In this document: one piece after another, positions 10,468 through 18,395 of the stretch
How the letters are laid out: each line of letters begins with the position of its first letter
How positions within the stretch are numbered: position 1 is the first letter of the stretch
Origin: Bacteroides stercoris ATCC 43183
GTDB taxonomy: Bacteria > Bacteroidota > Bacteroidia > Bacteroidales > Bacteroidaceae
Assembly (NCBI RefSeq): GCF_025147325.1
Contig: NZ_CP102262.1
Coordinates: forward strand, 124,001-188,000
Length of the DNA stretch: 64,000 nt
Direction: 5' to 3'
The notes under the pieces: generated by a model
What the model was told of the DNA's origin: nothing
Seen by the model: the letters and a program-made list of their open reading frames with translations, nothing else
Databases searched by the model: none
Position numbers and translations under genes: made by a program

Positions 10468-11634
10468 ATGAAAACAATGAAATCGAAATTCTATTCGCTG
10501 GCTCTCGCAGCCGGAATGCTGTCCCTCACCGCTTGCAGCGATGACAACACCAACGACAGCAACAATGACAAAGGCAACGGGATAGAAAACGGCAGTATCC
10601 TGAAAGGTACAATAACCGAAGACGTAACCCTGAAAGCCGGCAACACCTATAAACTGAGCGGTGAATACATTGTAGAGGCAGGTGCCACATTGAACATCGA
10701 AGAAGGAGTAAAGATTATATCTGTCTATGACAATATCGTAGACTATATTCTGGTGAAGCAAGGTGCCAAAATCAATGCCGTAGGCACGCCCGACAAACCT
10801 ATCGTCATGACCAGCGAAAAAGAGGAACCCGGAGCATGGGGCGGCATTCATATCTGCGGAAAAGCGCATACCAATGCCGAAGGCGGTAAAGGAAGTTCAG
10901 AGATAGGCGGCGCCGTATATGGCGGCAATGACGATGCCGACAATTCCGGAACATTGCAGTACATCCGTCTGGAATACACCGGATTTGCCTTCGACGAAGA
11001 GCATGAAGCCAACGGAATCTCCTTTTACGGTGTAGGTAACGGTACGATTGTAGACCACTGCGAGGCTTACAAAGGTTCTGACGACGGCTTCGAGTTCTTC
11101 GGCGGTTCGGTAAACGTAAGCAATATGGTAGTGGTAAGTTGCAGCGACGACTCTTTCGACTGGACCGAAGGCTGGAACGGAAAAGGCACTGACCTCGTTG
11201 CCTATCAGGAAGCCAAAGCCACATTAGGATACGACTGCGACTGCCTCATCGAAGCGGACAATAACGAAAACGACAATGCAGCCACTCCCGTATCGCATCC
11301 CGTACTCAAAAACCTCATCCTCGCAGGTAACGGCGAAAGCAAACAAGGCATCCGTCTGCGTCGCGGCACTCAAGCCGATATAGACAATGCCAAAGTATGC
11401 GGCAAGGGACAACCGCTGGTAGTGGAGAGCGCATTAACGAATGCCTCGCTGAAAAACGGTACTTCCAGACTCACCAATATGACCGTCACTGCCGCATTGA
11501 AATCCGACGGAGATTACACCAACGACGACTTCACCGCCGTAACAAGCAACAAAGTGGATGCTACGCTGTCCTACGCTTCCTTCGACGCCATTAAAGCCGC
11601 ATGCGACTGGATGAAAGGAAACTGGATAAAATAA
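10468..11634 (+). CDS. Surface lipoprotein with parallel beta-helix fold
   Basis: Predicted lipoprotein, 388 aa. The signal ends LSLTAC with Cys24 lipidated, followed by SDDNTNDSNND, an acidic and flexible stalk typical of Bacteroides lipoproteins sent to the surface. From about residue 45 come repeated right-handed beta-helix rungs (GTITEDVTLKAGNTYKL, YIVEAGATLNIEEGVKI, GTPDKPIVMTS) with DDGFEFFGGSVNV and DDSFDWTEGWNG loops. No catalytic motif was recognised. It directly follows the receptor, taking the place SusD has in sus loci, so a role in capturing the receptor's ligand is a reasonable inference. Ligand unknown. Confidence 0.85.
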   Translation: MKTMKSKFYSLALAAGMLSLTACSDDNTNDSNNDKGNGIENGSILKGTITEDVTLKAGNTYKLSGEYIVEAGATLNIEEGVKIISVYDNIVDYILVKQGAKINAVGTPDKPIVMTSEKEEPGAWGGIHICGKAHTNAEGGKGSSEIGGAVYGGNDDADNSGTLQYIRLEYTGFAFDEEHEANGISFYGVGNGTIVDHCEAYKGSDDGFEFFGGSVNVSNMVVVSCSDDSFDWTEGWNGKGTDLVAYQEAKATLGYDCDCLIEADNNENDNAATPVSHPVLKNLILAGNGESKQGIRLRRGTQADIDNAKVCGKGQPLVVESALTNASLKNGTSRLTNMTVTAALKSDGDYTNDDFTAVTSNKVDATLSYASFDAIKAACDWMKGNWIK

Positions 11635-11678
11635 CCCGCACGCATTCCAAATTCTCTTTATAAAGTTTATCAGGGCAA

Positions 11679-11717
11679 CAGCCTGCAACGGTTCAAACTT
11701 TTGCAGGCTGTATGTTT
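11679..11717 (+). terminator. Intrinsic terminator after the beta-helix lipoprotein
   Basis: Perfect 10-base stem, CAGCCTGCAA (11679-11688) with TTGCAGGCTG (11701-11710), followed by TATGTTTTTT. It lies between convergent genes; the T tract favours the plus strand. Confidence 0.85.
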
Positions 11718-11775
11718 TTTCTGCCCGCACAACCGAATTCCCATGAAGCATCTGCACCCAATTATCCTTCAGGAA

Positions 11776-13029
11776 TTAAGACAGCACCCTTTGGAAATCC
11801 CTTCCCGACGGTGATTGGAATACCTGCAAATCGAATTCGGGAATGATGGCCAACACATGGTCAAATACATCTGCCTGCACTCCCTCGTATGGAACCCAGT
11901 CCTTGATGGCACAGAAAAAATAAAGTTCCATAGGAATACCGTGGTCGGTCGGCTGCAACTGCCGCACCATGCAGGTCAGTTCCTTATTTACATCGGGAAG
12001 ACTTTTCAGATAAGCGGTCAGATAGGCCCGGAACACACCCAGATTGGTTTGACGACGCCCGTTGACAAGGACGGAATTGTCGATATGATGTTTCTTATTA
12101 TACTCCTCTATCACCGCTTCCGTCTGCTCTACGTAATCTTTCAGCAAACGAATCTTACGGTATTTGTCCAGCATCTCCGGAGTACAGAACCGGACGCTGT
12201 TCATATCAATGTTTATGGAGCGCTTGACACGCCGTCCCCCACTCTCGCGCATGCCGCGCCAATTCTGGAATGAGTCGCTGACAAGCAGATACGGCGGAAT
12301 CGTGGTAATGGTATTATCCCAGTTACGTACTTTCACGGTGTTCAGCGTGACTTCTATCACCGTACCGTCTGCACCGTATTTGGGCATCGCAATCCAATCG
12401 CCCACCTTCAGCATATCATTGGCGGAGAGCTGCACTCCCGAAACAAATCCCATAATCGAGTCCTTGAACACCAGCATCAGGATAGCGGCAGAAGCACCCA
12501 ATCCCGCCAATAGCGACAACGGAGACTTGTCAATCAGAATACTTACCACCACGATAGCCCCTACAAACCAAAGTATCACCTGGACAGTCTGCAACATACC
12601 CTTCAAAGGGCGGTCGCGAAGCTGCTCCTTCTCGCTGTATACGGCATAAACGGCTTTCAGAAACGAGTTGATAAAACTTAGGAATGTGATTAGAATATAA
12701 ATCAGGCAGACACGCTGGATAAAGCCCAACGTAGAGGAACTTGTCTCGGCAAAGGCTACCGGAATAAAGACATAGATGATAACGGGAGCCACCATACGGC
12801 TGAGGTGAATCAGTACCTTACGGTCAAAAACAATATCATCCCATGTAGCTTTTGTTTTCCTTATCAAATGCGCCACTACTTTCAACAGGATATTCCGACA
12901 AATGACATCAGCCAGAAACGCAACGATAAGCACAAGCGCAAAAGCTATAAACTGATCGAGCATATCGGCCAAAGAAGGGGCTGTTCCCCAAGAAATCAAT
13001 AATTCGTCGATATTCTTTAGTATATCCAT
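11776..13029 (-). CDS. MscS-family mechanosensitive ion channel (YbdG-like)
   Basis: Inner-membrane channel that opens on membrane tension during osmotic downshock. 417 aa from the ATG at 13029; the longer frame to 13122 runs into the upstream gene and is unlikely. About five transmembrane segments come first (about 20-45, 75-95, 105-125, 145-165, 170-200), the last carrying the Gly/Ala-rich pore helix AGLGASAAILMLVFKDSIMG. The MscS beta domain follows (NDMLKVGDWIAMPKYGADGTVIEV, WDNTITTIPPYLLVSDSFQNWRGM) and a long soluble C-terminal domain, as in YbdG. It is the last gene of a minus-strand set: ATPase, DUF4435, channel, with gaps of 48 and 44 bases. Confidence 0.92.
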   Translation of the reverse strand: MDILKNIDELLISWGTAPSLADMLDQFIAFALVLIVAFLADVICRNILLKVVAHLIRKTKATWDDIVFDRKVLIHLSRMVAPVIIYVFIPVAFAETSSSTLGFIQRVCLIYILITFLSFINSFLKAVYAVYSEKEQLRDRPLKGMLQTVQVILWFVGAIVVVSILIDKSPLSLLAGLGASAAILMLVFKDSIMGFVSGVQLSANDMLKVGDWIAMPKYGADGTVIEVTLNTVKVRNWDNTITTIPPYLLVSDSFQNWRGMRESGGRRVKRSINIDMNSVRFCTPEMLDKYRKIRLLKDYVEQTEAVIEEYNKKHHIDNSVLVNGRRQTNLGVFRAYLTAYLKSLPDVNKELTCMVRQLQPTDHGIPMELYFFCAIKDWVPYEGVQADVFDHVLAIIPEFDLQVFQSPSGRDFQRVLS

Positions 13030-13073
13030 GACAGTTAGGTATAAAATATGAGGTATAAAGTATAAATAGTGCG

Positions 13074-14078
13074 TCAGAGCTTTTCCCGTTCGAGAAACTC
13101 GCGGATGTCTTCTTTTAACCACTGATAGAGATAAAGGTTCTTGTAACCGCTGTTTTTCTTCAACATGACGGATACATTGACCTGACTGTTTTCGTAACCC
13201 GTCAGTTCATTGCGGAACTGTTCGCTATGCTCTGCCAGGCGTTTAATTTCCTGCTCGCGTTCACGGCGCAGTACGGTGCAAACGGGTATCAGCAACTTCA
13301 GGACCACACAATCCATGATATGATGCCCCTGCATATAGAGATAGGTATTGTCGGGAACCAATCCTAATTTCCGCAGTTCCTCACCCAACCGGTCAACATC
13401 CTCTATATACTGCGGGAAACGGGTTTCCATTTCGGAAAGTTTGGCAGATACCGTACGCTGCATGGCATCCAAGACACTGTAAGGATGCCGCAGGTTTATT
13501 TCCTGCAAACGGACATAGGAATTGAAATCGTACATAGGAAATGTATGCGTATCGTGCCGGCGGTAAAACCAAACGTTCCATAAGAACAGCGGATAGGCTA
13601 TCTGCGAATAGCGTTTCAGGAAAGCGGGGAAATCAAGGATGTGACGGTCGTTCAGTGTTGCCTGTACACAAACCTCATGAAGGCTTTCGGCAAAACAATG
13701 GAAATTCTCAATGGCATACCCGTAGGTCTGGAAAATATAAGGATTACGGTTTATCTTCCGCGACACATTGGTGGCTCCCTGCAACAGAAAGTCATAGTCA
13801 CTGTCCACACAAGCTATCAGGCTACGTCCAAGTTCCGTGGTATTGAGCGTATTCATCAACACCATTTTCTTGCCCTTTGCCAGCGAAGTGGCGGAAGGAA
13901 GCATCACCTGGAAATAACGCTCCTCATTCTCGAACTCAGCCAGAAGGGTACGCCAGAAAGCAATGTCGTCATAGCTTTCCACATACGCCACAATACGCCT
14001 GCGCCCTTTCTTTGACGAGAATTTGTGTGCGGCGTCCAAATAGGCTGAAGTAAGATTATGTCGGAGAGATGTTGCCAA
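13074..14078 (-). CDS. DUF4435 TOPRIM-like protein (AriB-like)
   Basis: 334 aa, DUF4435 family, a TOPRIM-type nuclease fold. Candidate metal-binding residues are Glu34 in AYVESYDDIAFW and Asp92/Asp94/Asp96 in ACVDSDYDFLL, the E...DxD arrangement expected of TOPRIM. The family partners with ABC-type ATPases, best known in the PARIS anti-phage system, where AriB is a toxic effector held by AriA until a phage inhibitor of defence is sensed. Here the ATPase lies 48 bases upstream on the same strand. The C-terminal half (about 150-334) is helical with charged stretches and no motif I know. It may equally be a core Bacteroides pair with another role; the codon use looks native. Confidence 0.82.
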   Translation of the reverse strand: MATSLRHNLTSAYLDAAHKFSSKKGRRRIVAYVESYDDIAFWRTLLAEFENEERYFQVMLPSATSLAKGKKMVLMNTLNTTELGRSLIACVDSDYDFLLQGATNVSRKINRNPYIFQTYGYAIENFHCFAESLHEVCVQATLNDRHILDFPAFLKRYSQIAYPLFLWNVWFYRRHDTHTFPMYDFNSYVRLQEINLRHPYSVLDAMQRTVSAKLSEMETRFPQYIEDVDRLGEELRKLGLVPDNTYLYMQGHHIMDCVVLKLLIPVCTVLRREREQEIKRLAEHSEQFRNELTGYENSQVNVSVMLKKNSGYKNLYLYQWLKEDIREFLEREKL

Positions 14079-14126
14079 AATAAATGTTGATTTAATAATG
14101 AATATTCAGTGATGTGCGATTGATAC

Positions 14127-14957
14127 TCACCTGCTGCCAATCACCGTTGAAATATCTTCCACTTCGGTCACCGCATCCAGCCAGCCTTCCATTATCACGG
14201 CAGGCGAGTGGGTGGTGAGAATGAGCTGCACATTCGGATTGAGTCCGCGTATCATACCGATAAGTTTTTGCTGCCACTCGATGTGCAACGACGCTTCCGG
14301 CTCGTCCATGAAAAGCACACAATGCTCCTCATTACGCACCAGCACGGTCAGCAGGATTACCAGCATCTGTTTCTCGCCGGACGAGAGTTTATAGGGCAGA
14401 AGCCGTTCGCCGTCCTGATAAAAGACAATGTCATTGCTCTTACGGTCGATTTTCTTACGGGTATAGCTGAACAGTTCGTCAATCATATCCTGAAATTTCC
14501 GTTTAGGCACAGACAAGGCGGGAGCCAGACTCCGTTGCTGTTCGTCACCGCTCAACAGCTCAATCATTTTGTTACCGATATTCACCTGATAATCAAGATA
14601 ACGGCGCTGGAGCAGATAGAGCTGCCAATCCAATTCGGACTTTACATTCGGGTCTGCCATGCGGGCGGTGAAATCTCCCATAATAAGAGGACGGTCATAG
14701 CTGCGGATTACATCATAAGGAATAAAAGTCGCTTCCGGATTGTCGAAGAAAACATGTACACCGTTTTTCTCATCGCTCTTTACCTCTCCCGTAGTTTGCT
14801 CAAGGTAGCCCACCGAACGGTTTAAAATCGTAGTCTTCCCTACTCCGTTGATGCCGGAAAGTATATTGACATCGGGACGCAACTCCCAAGCTATATCGTA
14901 TCGGTGCCACAATCCGTGTATTTCGATACGTCTGATGTAATTGGCCTGTACTTCCAT
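14127..14957 (-). CDS. ABC-type AAA ATPase (AriA/OLD-like)
   Basis: Soluble ATPase of the SMC/OLD-like AAA class, 276 aa from the ATG at 14957. An upstream TTG (14981) would overlap the -7 box, so it is rejected. Walker A is GINGVGKT at about 35-42; the ABC signature is LSSGEKQML, Walker B VLFMDEPEAS, and the switch His sits in LTTHSP near the C-terminus. All catalytic elements are present, so it should bind and hydrolyse ATP as a dimer. It is compact, with little room for the insertion seen in larger AAA_15 proteins. Followed by DUF4435 and MscS genes in one likely transcript. Family parallels point to defence (PARIS) or a nucleic-acid sensing role; not proven. Confidence 0.88.
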   Translation of the reverse strand: MEVQANYIRRIEIHGLWHRYDIAWELRPDVNILSGINGVGKTTILNRSVGYLEQTTGEVKSDEKNGVHVFFDNPEATFIPYDVIRSYDRPLIMGDFTARMADPNVKSELDWQLYLLQRRYLDYQVNIGNKMIELLSGDEQQRSLAPALSVPKRKFQDMIDELFSYTRKKIDRKSNDIVFYQDGERLLPYKLSSGEKQMLVILLTVLVRNEEHCVLFMDEPEASLHIEWQQKLIGMIRGLNPNVQLILTTHSPAVIMEGWLDAVTEVEDISTVIGSR

Positions 14958-14978
14958 GGTTTCTATATATTCGTGTAG

Positions 14979-14986
14979 CAAATATA
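14979..14986 (-). promoter_or_regulatory. -7 box of the ATPase-DUF4435-mscS operon
   Basis: Minus strand TATATTTG, an exact TAnnTTTG match. The start site would fall near 14974, giving a short leader of about 17 bases before the ATG at 14957. This supports the shorter start for the ATPase. Confidence 0.6.
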
Positions 14987-15009
14987 AAGAAAGAGATTGA
15001 GAAAATAGT

Positions 15010-15017
15010 TACCTTTG
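15010..15017 (+). promoter_or_regulatory. -7 box of the EamA transporter gene
   Basis: TACCTTTG followed by CAGCG, a typical Bacteroides -7 box, 37 bases before the ATG at 15055. It is back to back with the ATPase promoter at 14979-14986. Confidence 0.6.
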
Positions 15018-15054
15018 CAGCGTTTTTCACCACAAATAATACACATTTTACAAT

Positions 15055-15966
15055 ATGAACAAGAACATACAAGGTCATCTGTTCGCTCTGACCGCCAATA
15101 TCCTATGGGGATTAATGGCACCTGTCGGCAAATCCGCATTAGTCGAGTTCTCAGCTCTATCCGTCACCACTTTTCGCATGGTAGGTGCAGCAGCCTGTTT
15201 CTGGTTGCTCTCACTGTTCTGCAAACGCGAGCAGGTAGACCATCGGGATATGTTGAAGATATTCTTTGCCGCACTCTTCGCACTGGTATTCAATCAGGGA
15301 GTCTATATCTTCGGACTGTCTATGACTTCCCCCATCGATGCCTCTATCGTAACCACCACTCTTCCTATCGTAACCATGATTGTAGCTGCCATTTATCTGA
15401 AAGAGCCCGTTACGAATAAAAAAGTATTGGGCATTTTTGTAGGCGCCATGGGCGCATTGATACTGATTATGAGCAGCAGCAATGCAGGAAGCGGCAATGG
15501 CAGCATCATGGGTGACTTGCTATGCCTCATCGCCCAAATCAGTTTCTCTATTTACCTGACCGTATTCAAAGGATTATCCCAGAAATACTCTCCTATAACC
15601 CTGAACAAATGGATGTTTGTATATGCCTCCATGTGTTATATCCCTTTCTCTTACCATGATGTAGCCGCCATACAATGGGCTGAAACCTCTACTGCGGCAC
15701 TGTTACAAGTAGGCTATGTGGTGGTAGGCGGCAGCTTCCTGGCTTATATATGTATCATGACGGCACAAAGGCTGTTGCGCCCCACAGTAGTAAGCATGTA
15801 CAACTATATGCAACCTATCGTGGCTTCAATCGTTACAGTCATAGTCGGCATGGCTACATTCAATATGGAAAAAGGTATTGCCATCGCACTGGTATTTCTC
15901 GGTGTATATATCGTTACGCAAAGCAAATCACGCAAAGACTTTGAGAAGGAAGGGAAAGAGGTGTAG
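15055..15966 (+). CDS. EamA/DMT-superfamily permease
   Basis: Inner-membrane drug/metabolite transporter family, 303 aa, about ten transmembrane helices in two EamA halves (about 8-140 and 152-295). Markers: ALTANILWGLMAPVGKSAL in helix 1, a conserved feature of this family; SPIDASIVTTTLPIVTMIVA closing the first half; SMYNYMQPIVASIVTVIVG in the second. Most members export metabolites such as amino acids; the substrate here cannot be told. Single-gene unit with its own promoter; a long inverted repeat follows at 16003-16061. Confidence 0.9.
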   Translation: MNKNIQGHLFALTANILWGLMAPVGKSALVEFSALSVTTFRMVGAAACFWLLSLFCKREQVDHRDMLKIFFAALFALVFNQGVYIFGLSMTSPIDASIVTTTLPIVTMIVAAIYLKEPVTNKKVLGIFVGAMGALILIMSSSNAGSGNGSIMGDLLCLIAQISFSIYLTVFKGLSQKYSPITLNKWMFVYASMCYIPFSYHDVAAIQWAETSTAALLQVGYVVVGGSFLAYICIMTAQRLLRPTVVSMYNYMQPIVASIVTVIVGMATFNMEKGIAIALVFLGVYIVTQSKSRKDFEKEGKEV

Positions 15967-16002
15967 GAAACGAGAGACTGTCAAAATGCAGTTGGTGATT
16001 TC

Positions 16003-16061
16003 TTTTAGACACGGATTGCACGGAAAAGAATAAAGTAAATCTGTGTAATCCGTGCCTAAAA
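16003..16061. repeat. Long imperfect hairpin between convergent genes
   Basis: Arms TTTTAGACACGGATTGCAC (16003-16021) and GTGTAATCCGTGCCTAAAA (16043-16061) pair with two mismatches around a loop of about 21 bases. The arms resemble the CACGGATTACAC-type intergenic repeat scattered in Bacteroides genomes (from memory). It can end transcription from both the permease and meaB sides. Confidence 0.7.
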
Positions 16062-16097
16062 ACAAATAGTAAGGGGGAAGATGCCTAGTGCATCCCA

Positions 16098-17195
16098 CTA
16101 ATTTTTCAATCCCGCAAAATAAGTATCTAACAGGTTCTTGGCAGCAACAAAGGATGTCAGATTACCTTTTAATACCTGACTCTCTTTATCGGCCAGCATC
16201 GCCTCAATTGTAGGATTATGATAGAAACTGTCACGAAGTTGTTCGTTAATGGTTTCGTACATCCAATATTTACTTTGCTCGTTACGGCGGTATTCAAAAT
16301 AGCCGTTATCTTTCACGAAGTCTATATACTTATATACCATATCCCATACTTCCTGTACTCCTATATTGTAGAAGCCGGAATAGGTCAGGACCTGCGGTGT
16401 CCAGCCGCTCTCCGGAGCCGGGAAAAGGTGCAGTGCATTACGGAACTGGGCAGCAGCCAGCTTGGCACGTTCCAGATTATCCCCATCCGCCTTGTTGATG
16501 ACGATACCGTCCGCCATCTCCATGATGCCGCGCTTGATACCTTGCAGCTCGTCGCCCGTACCGGCAAGTTGGATAAGCAGGAAGAAATCCACCATTGAAT
16601 GTACAGCCGTCTCGCTCTGTCCCACACCCACTGTCTCTACAAATATCTTATCAAATCCGGCAGCTTCGCAAAGTACAATCGTTTCACGCGTCTTACGCGC
16701 CACACCGCCCAACGAACCTGCCGAGGGACTGGGACGGATAAAGGATTTGGGATGAACGGAGAGTTTCTCCATGCGCGTTTTGTCGCCCAAGATACTGCCC
16801 TTACTGCGTTCGCTGCTGGGGTCGATGGCCAGCACAGCCAGCTTGCCGCCGTATTTCTCCAATACATGCAATCCGAATACATCGATAGACGTACTTTTGC
16901 CGGCTCCCGGCACACCGCTGATGCCTACGCGAACGGAATTGCCGGAATACGGCAGGCACTTTTCTATCACCTCCTGCGCTATGGCCTGATGTTCGGGCTT
17001 TACGCTCTCCACCAGTGTCACGGCACGGCTTAATATCGTAACATCACCTTTCACAATGCCCTCTACATACTCTGCAACGGAAAGTTGACGTTTTTTCGGT
17101 TTCCGCTTCAAATAAGGATTTACGGACGAAGGTTGCTCAATGCCTGCATTGACAACCAAACCTTTATATTCTCCGCTATTTTCTGGATGTTCCAT
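16098..17195 (-). CDS. meaB: Methylmalonyl-CoA mutase-associated GTPase MeaB (ArgK)
   Basis: G3E-family metallochaperone GTPase, 365 aa, that guards and reloads adenosylcobalamin in methylmalonyl-CoA mutase, used in the succinate-propionate route of Bacteroides. Walker A is GVPGAGKST at about 97-105, followed by LAVLAIDPSSERSKGSILGD, the switch-region FVETVGVGQSE and the base-recognition motif NKADGD. The C-terminal dimerisation helices are complete. It follows a DUF1573 protein by 15 bases and is co-transcribed with it. The mutase genes themselves are not in this window. Confidence 0.95.
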   Translation of the reverse strand: MEHPENSGEYKGLVVNAGIEQPSSVNPYLKRKPKKRQLSVAEYVEGIVKGDVTILSRAVTLVESVKPEHQAIAQEVIEKCLPYSGNSVRVGISGVPGAGKSTSIDVFGLHVLEKYGGKLAVLAIDPSSERSKGSILGDKTRMEKLSVHPKSFIRPSPSAGSLGGVARKTRETIVLCEAAGFDKIFVETVGVGQSETAVHSMVDFFLLIQLAGTGDELQGIKRGIMEMADGIVINKADGDNLERAKLAAAQFRNALHLFPAPESGWTPQVLTYSGFYNIGVQEVWDMVYKYIDFVKDNGYFEYRRNEQSKYWMYETINEQLRDSFYHNPTIEAMLADKESQVLKGNLTSFVAAKNLLDTYFAGLKN

Positions 17196-17210
17196 GGTAA
17201 GATTTATGGT

Positions 17211-18281
17211 TTATTTCGCTTTAATATTAATCTCGACTTTCGGCTGCATCGGGTCATTCGTAATCATCAGCAAACGCAGATGACGGCGTTTCTTTCCAAT
17301 ATTCCGCTTTACAACCGTTACACGCAGACGGGTGCTTTCGCCCGGTTTCAGCACGCTCTTCTTCAAACCGGCTCCCACTGCCGGATGGAATACCTGAAGC
17401 TTGCTGATTTGCAAAGGAGAACGTCCGGTATTCGTTATAACAATATCCTGACGTGCCTTCGACTTCTTTGCCAATGCTGTGCTCATGTCAATATCCTTGA
17501 TAGAAAGGTTGACAACAGGAGCATTCGCCTTTTCCGTATCGCTCATGCCCGAAAAGTCCGGCAGAAGAATGGCGGAAACAGGTATCTCATTTTCATCGCC
17601 CACCTTGTCGCCTGCAAAACGTGCCAGATAGACAGAGGACTGCGTCAGTCCGAAGTCCGTCAGCCGTTCGGAATCCAATGTGACGGTAATGACCCCTTTC
17701 TCCCCTTTTTGCAGGACATTGGGTTTTACTTCCGTTTGCAGATAGGGCGGCAGATGCATCAACACGGGTTCGTATGGGCGATCGGACAGGTTCACTACCC
17801 CGATATGCATCACCGGCTTCTCACCGGCTTGTACATCGGGAAAATCAAGACTGTTCTTGTCAATACGTATCTGTCCGATGAGGTATGGATGGGTTTTGGT
17901 AAAGTCCTTGATTTCACGCACCACCTCACCGTTGAACTTCAAATAGACCAGATGGGGTTGTGCATTGCAGTAAATGGCTACGGATTTGTTGAAATGCCCC
18001 AAAGCCTCCGCATCAAAAGTGACGTTGACGGTTCCCTTTGCTCCCGGGACGATAGGTGTCTTTGTCCATTGAGCCACGGAACAGGCACAATCGGGTTCCA
18101 CCTCGGTAAGCACCAAAGGCCGGTCACCCGTGTTTGTTATGGAATATTGTACCGTCACCGGATGTTTCCATTCAATCTGCCCGAAATCATACGTTTCCGT
18201 ATTAGAGGTAAAACGCGGTTGAGCTACGGCAGTCAATGCCGTAGCTGCAATCGCATATAGAGTGATAAAACTGCGTCTCAT
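17211..18281 (-). CDS. DUF1573 Ig-like periplasmic protein
   Basis: Exported protein of unknown role, 356 aa. Signal peptide MRRSFITLYAIAATALTAVA-Q. The first DUF1573 domain at about 25-125 is diagnostic (YDFGQIEWKHPVTVQYSITNTGDRPLVL, then the paired cysteines DCAC); two more Ig-like beta-sandwich segments follow (LDFPDVQAGEKPVMHIGVVN and RQDIVITNTGRSPLQISKL). No enzyme motif. Such proteins are common in Bacteroidetes envelopes and are probably binding or scaffold modules. First gene of a two-gene unit with meaB, with a -7 box at 18307-18314. Confidence 0.85.
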   Translation of the reverse strand: MRRSFITLYAIAATALTAVAQPRFTSNTETYDFGQIEWKHPVTVQYSITNTGDRPLVLTEVEPDCACSVAQWTKTPIVPGAKGTVNVTFDAEALGHFNKSVAIYCNAQPHLVYLKFNGEVVREIKDFTKTHPYLIGQIRIDKNSLDFPDVQAGEKPVMHIGVVNLSDRPYEPVLMHLPPYLQTEVKPNVLQKGEKGVITVTLDSERLTDFGLTQSSVYLARFAGDKVGDENEIPVSAILLPDFSGMSDTEKANAPVVNLSIKDIDMSTALAKKSKARQDIVITNTGRSPLQISKLQVFHPAVGAGLKKSVLKPGESTRLRVTVVKRNIGKKRRHLRLLMITNDPMQPKVEINIKAK

Positions 18282-18306
18282 TTATATTGCTTCTAAATTA
18301 GTTGCA

Positions 18307-18314
18307 CAAATGTA
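18307..18314 (-). promoter_or_regulatory. -7 box for the DUF1573-meaB transcript
   Basis: Minus strand TACATTTG, matching TAnnTTTG; the start site would be near 18302, some 20 bases before the ATG at 18281. Confidence 0.5.
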
Positions 18315-18395
18315 AAGCTTTTAAGCGAGATACACAGATTTTCGTTCTGCTTTTTATAACCTATAAACATTCGATAGCAAGTAAATCTATCCGAC

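Noticed and set aside
11776..14957. Certain assignment as a PARIS defence system
   Set aside because: Motifs fit, but the ATPase is short and the operon partner is a channel; no defence-island neighbours are present, so only a likeness is claimed.
17085..18260. 391-codon open frame on the plus strand
   Set aside because: Lies inside the DUF1573 and meaB genes in reverse; no supporting motif.
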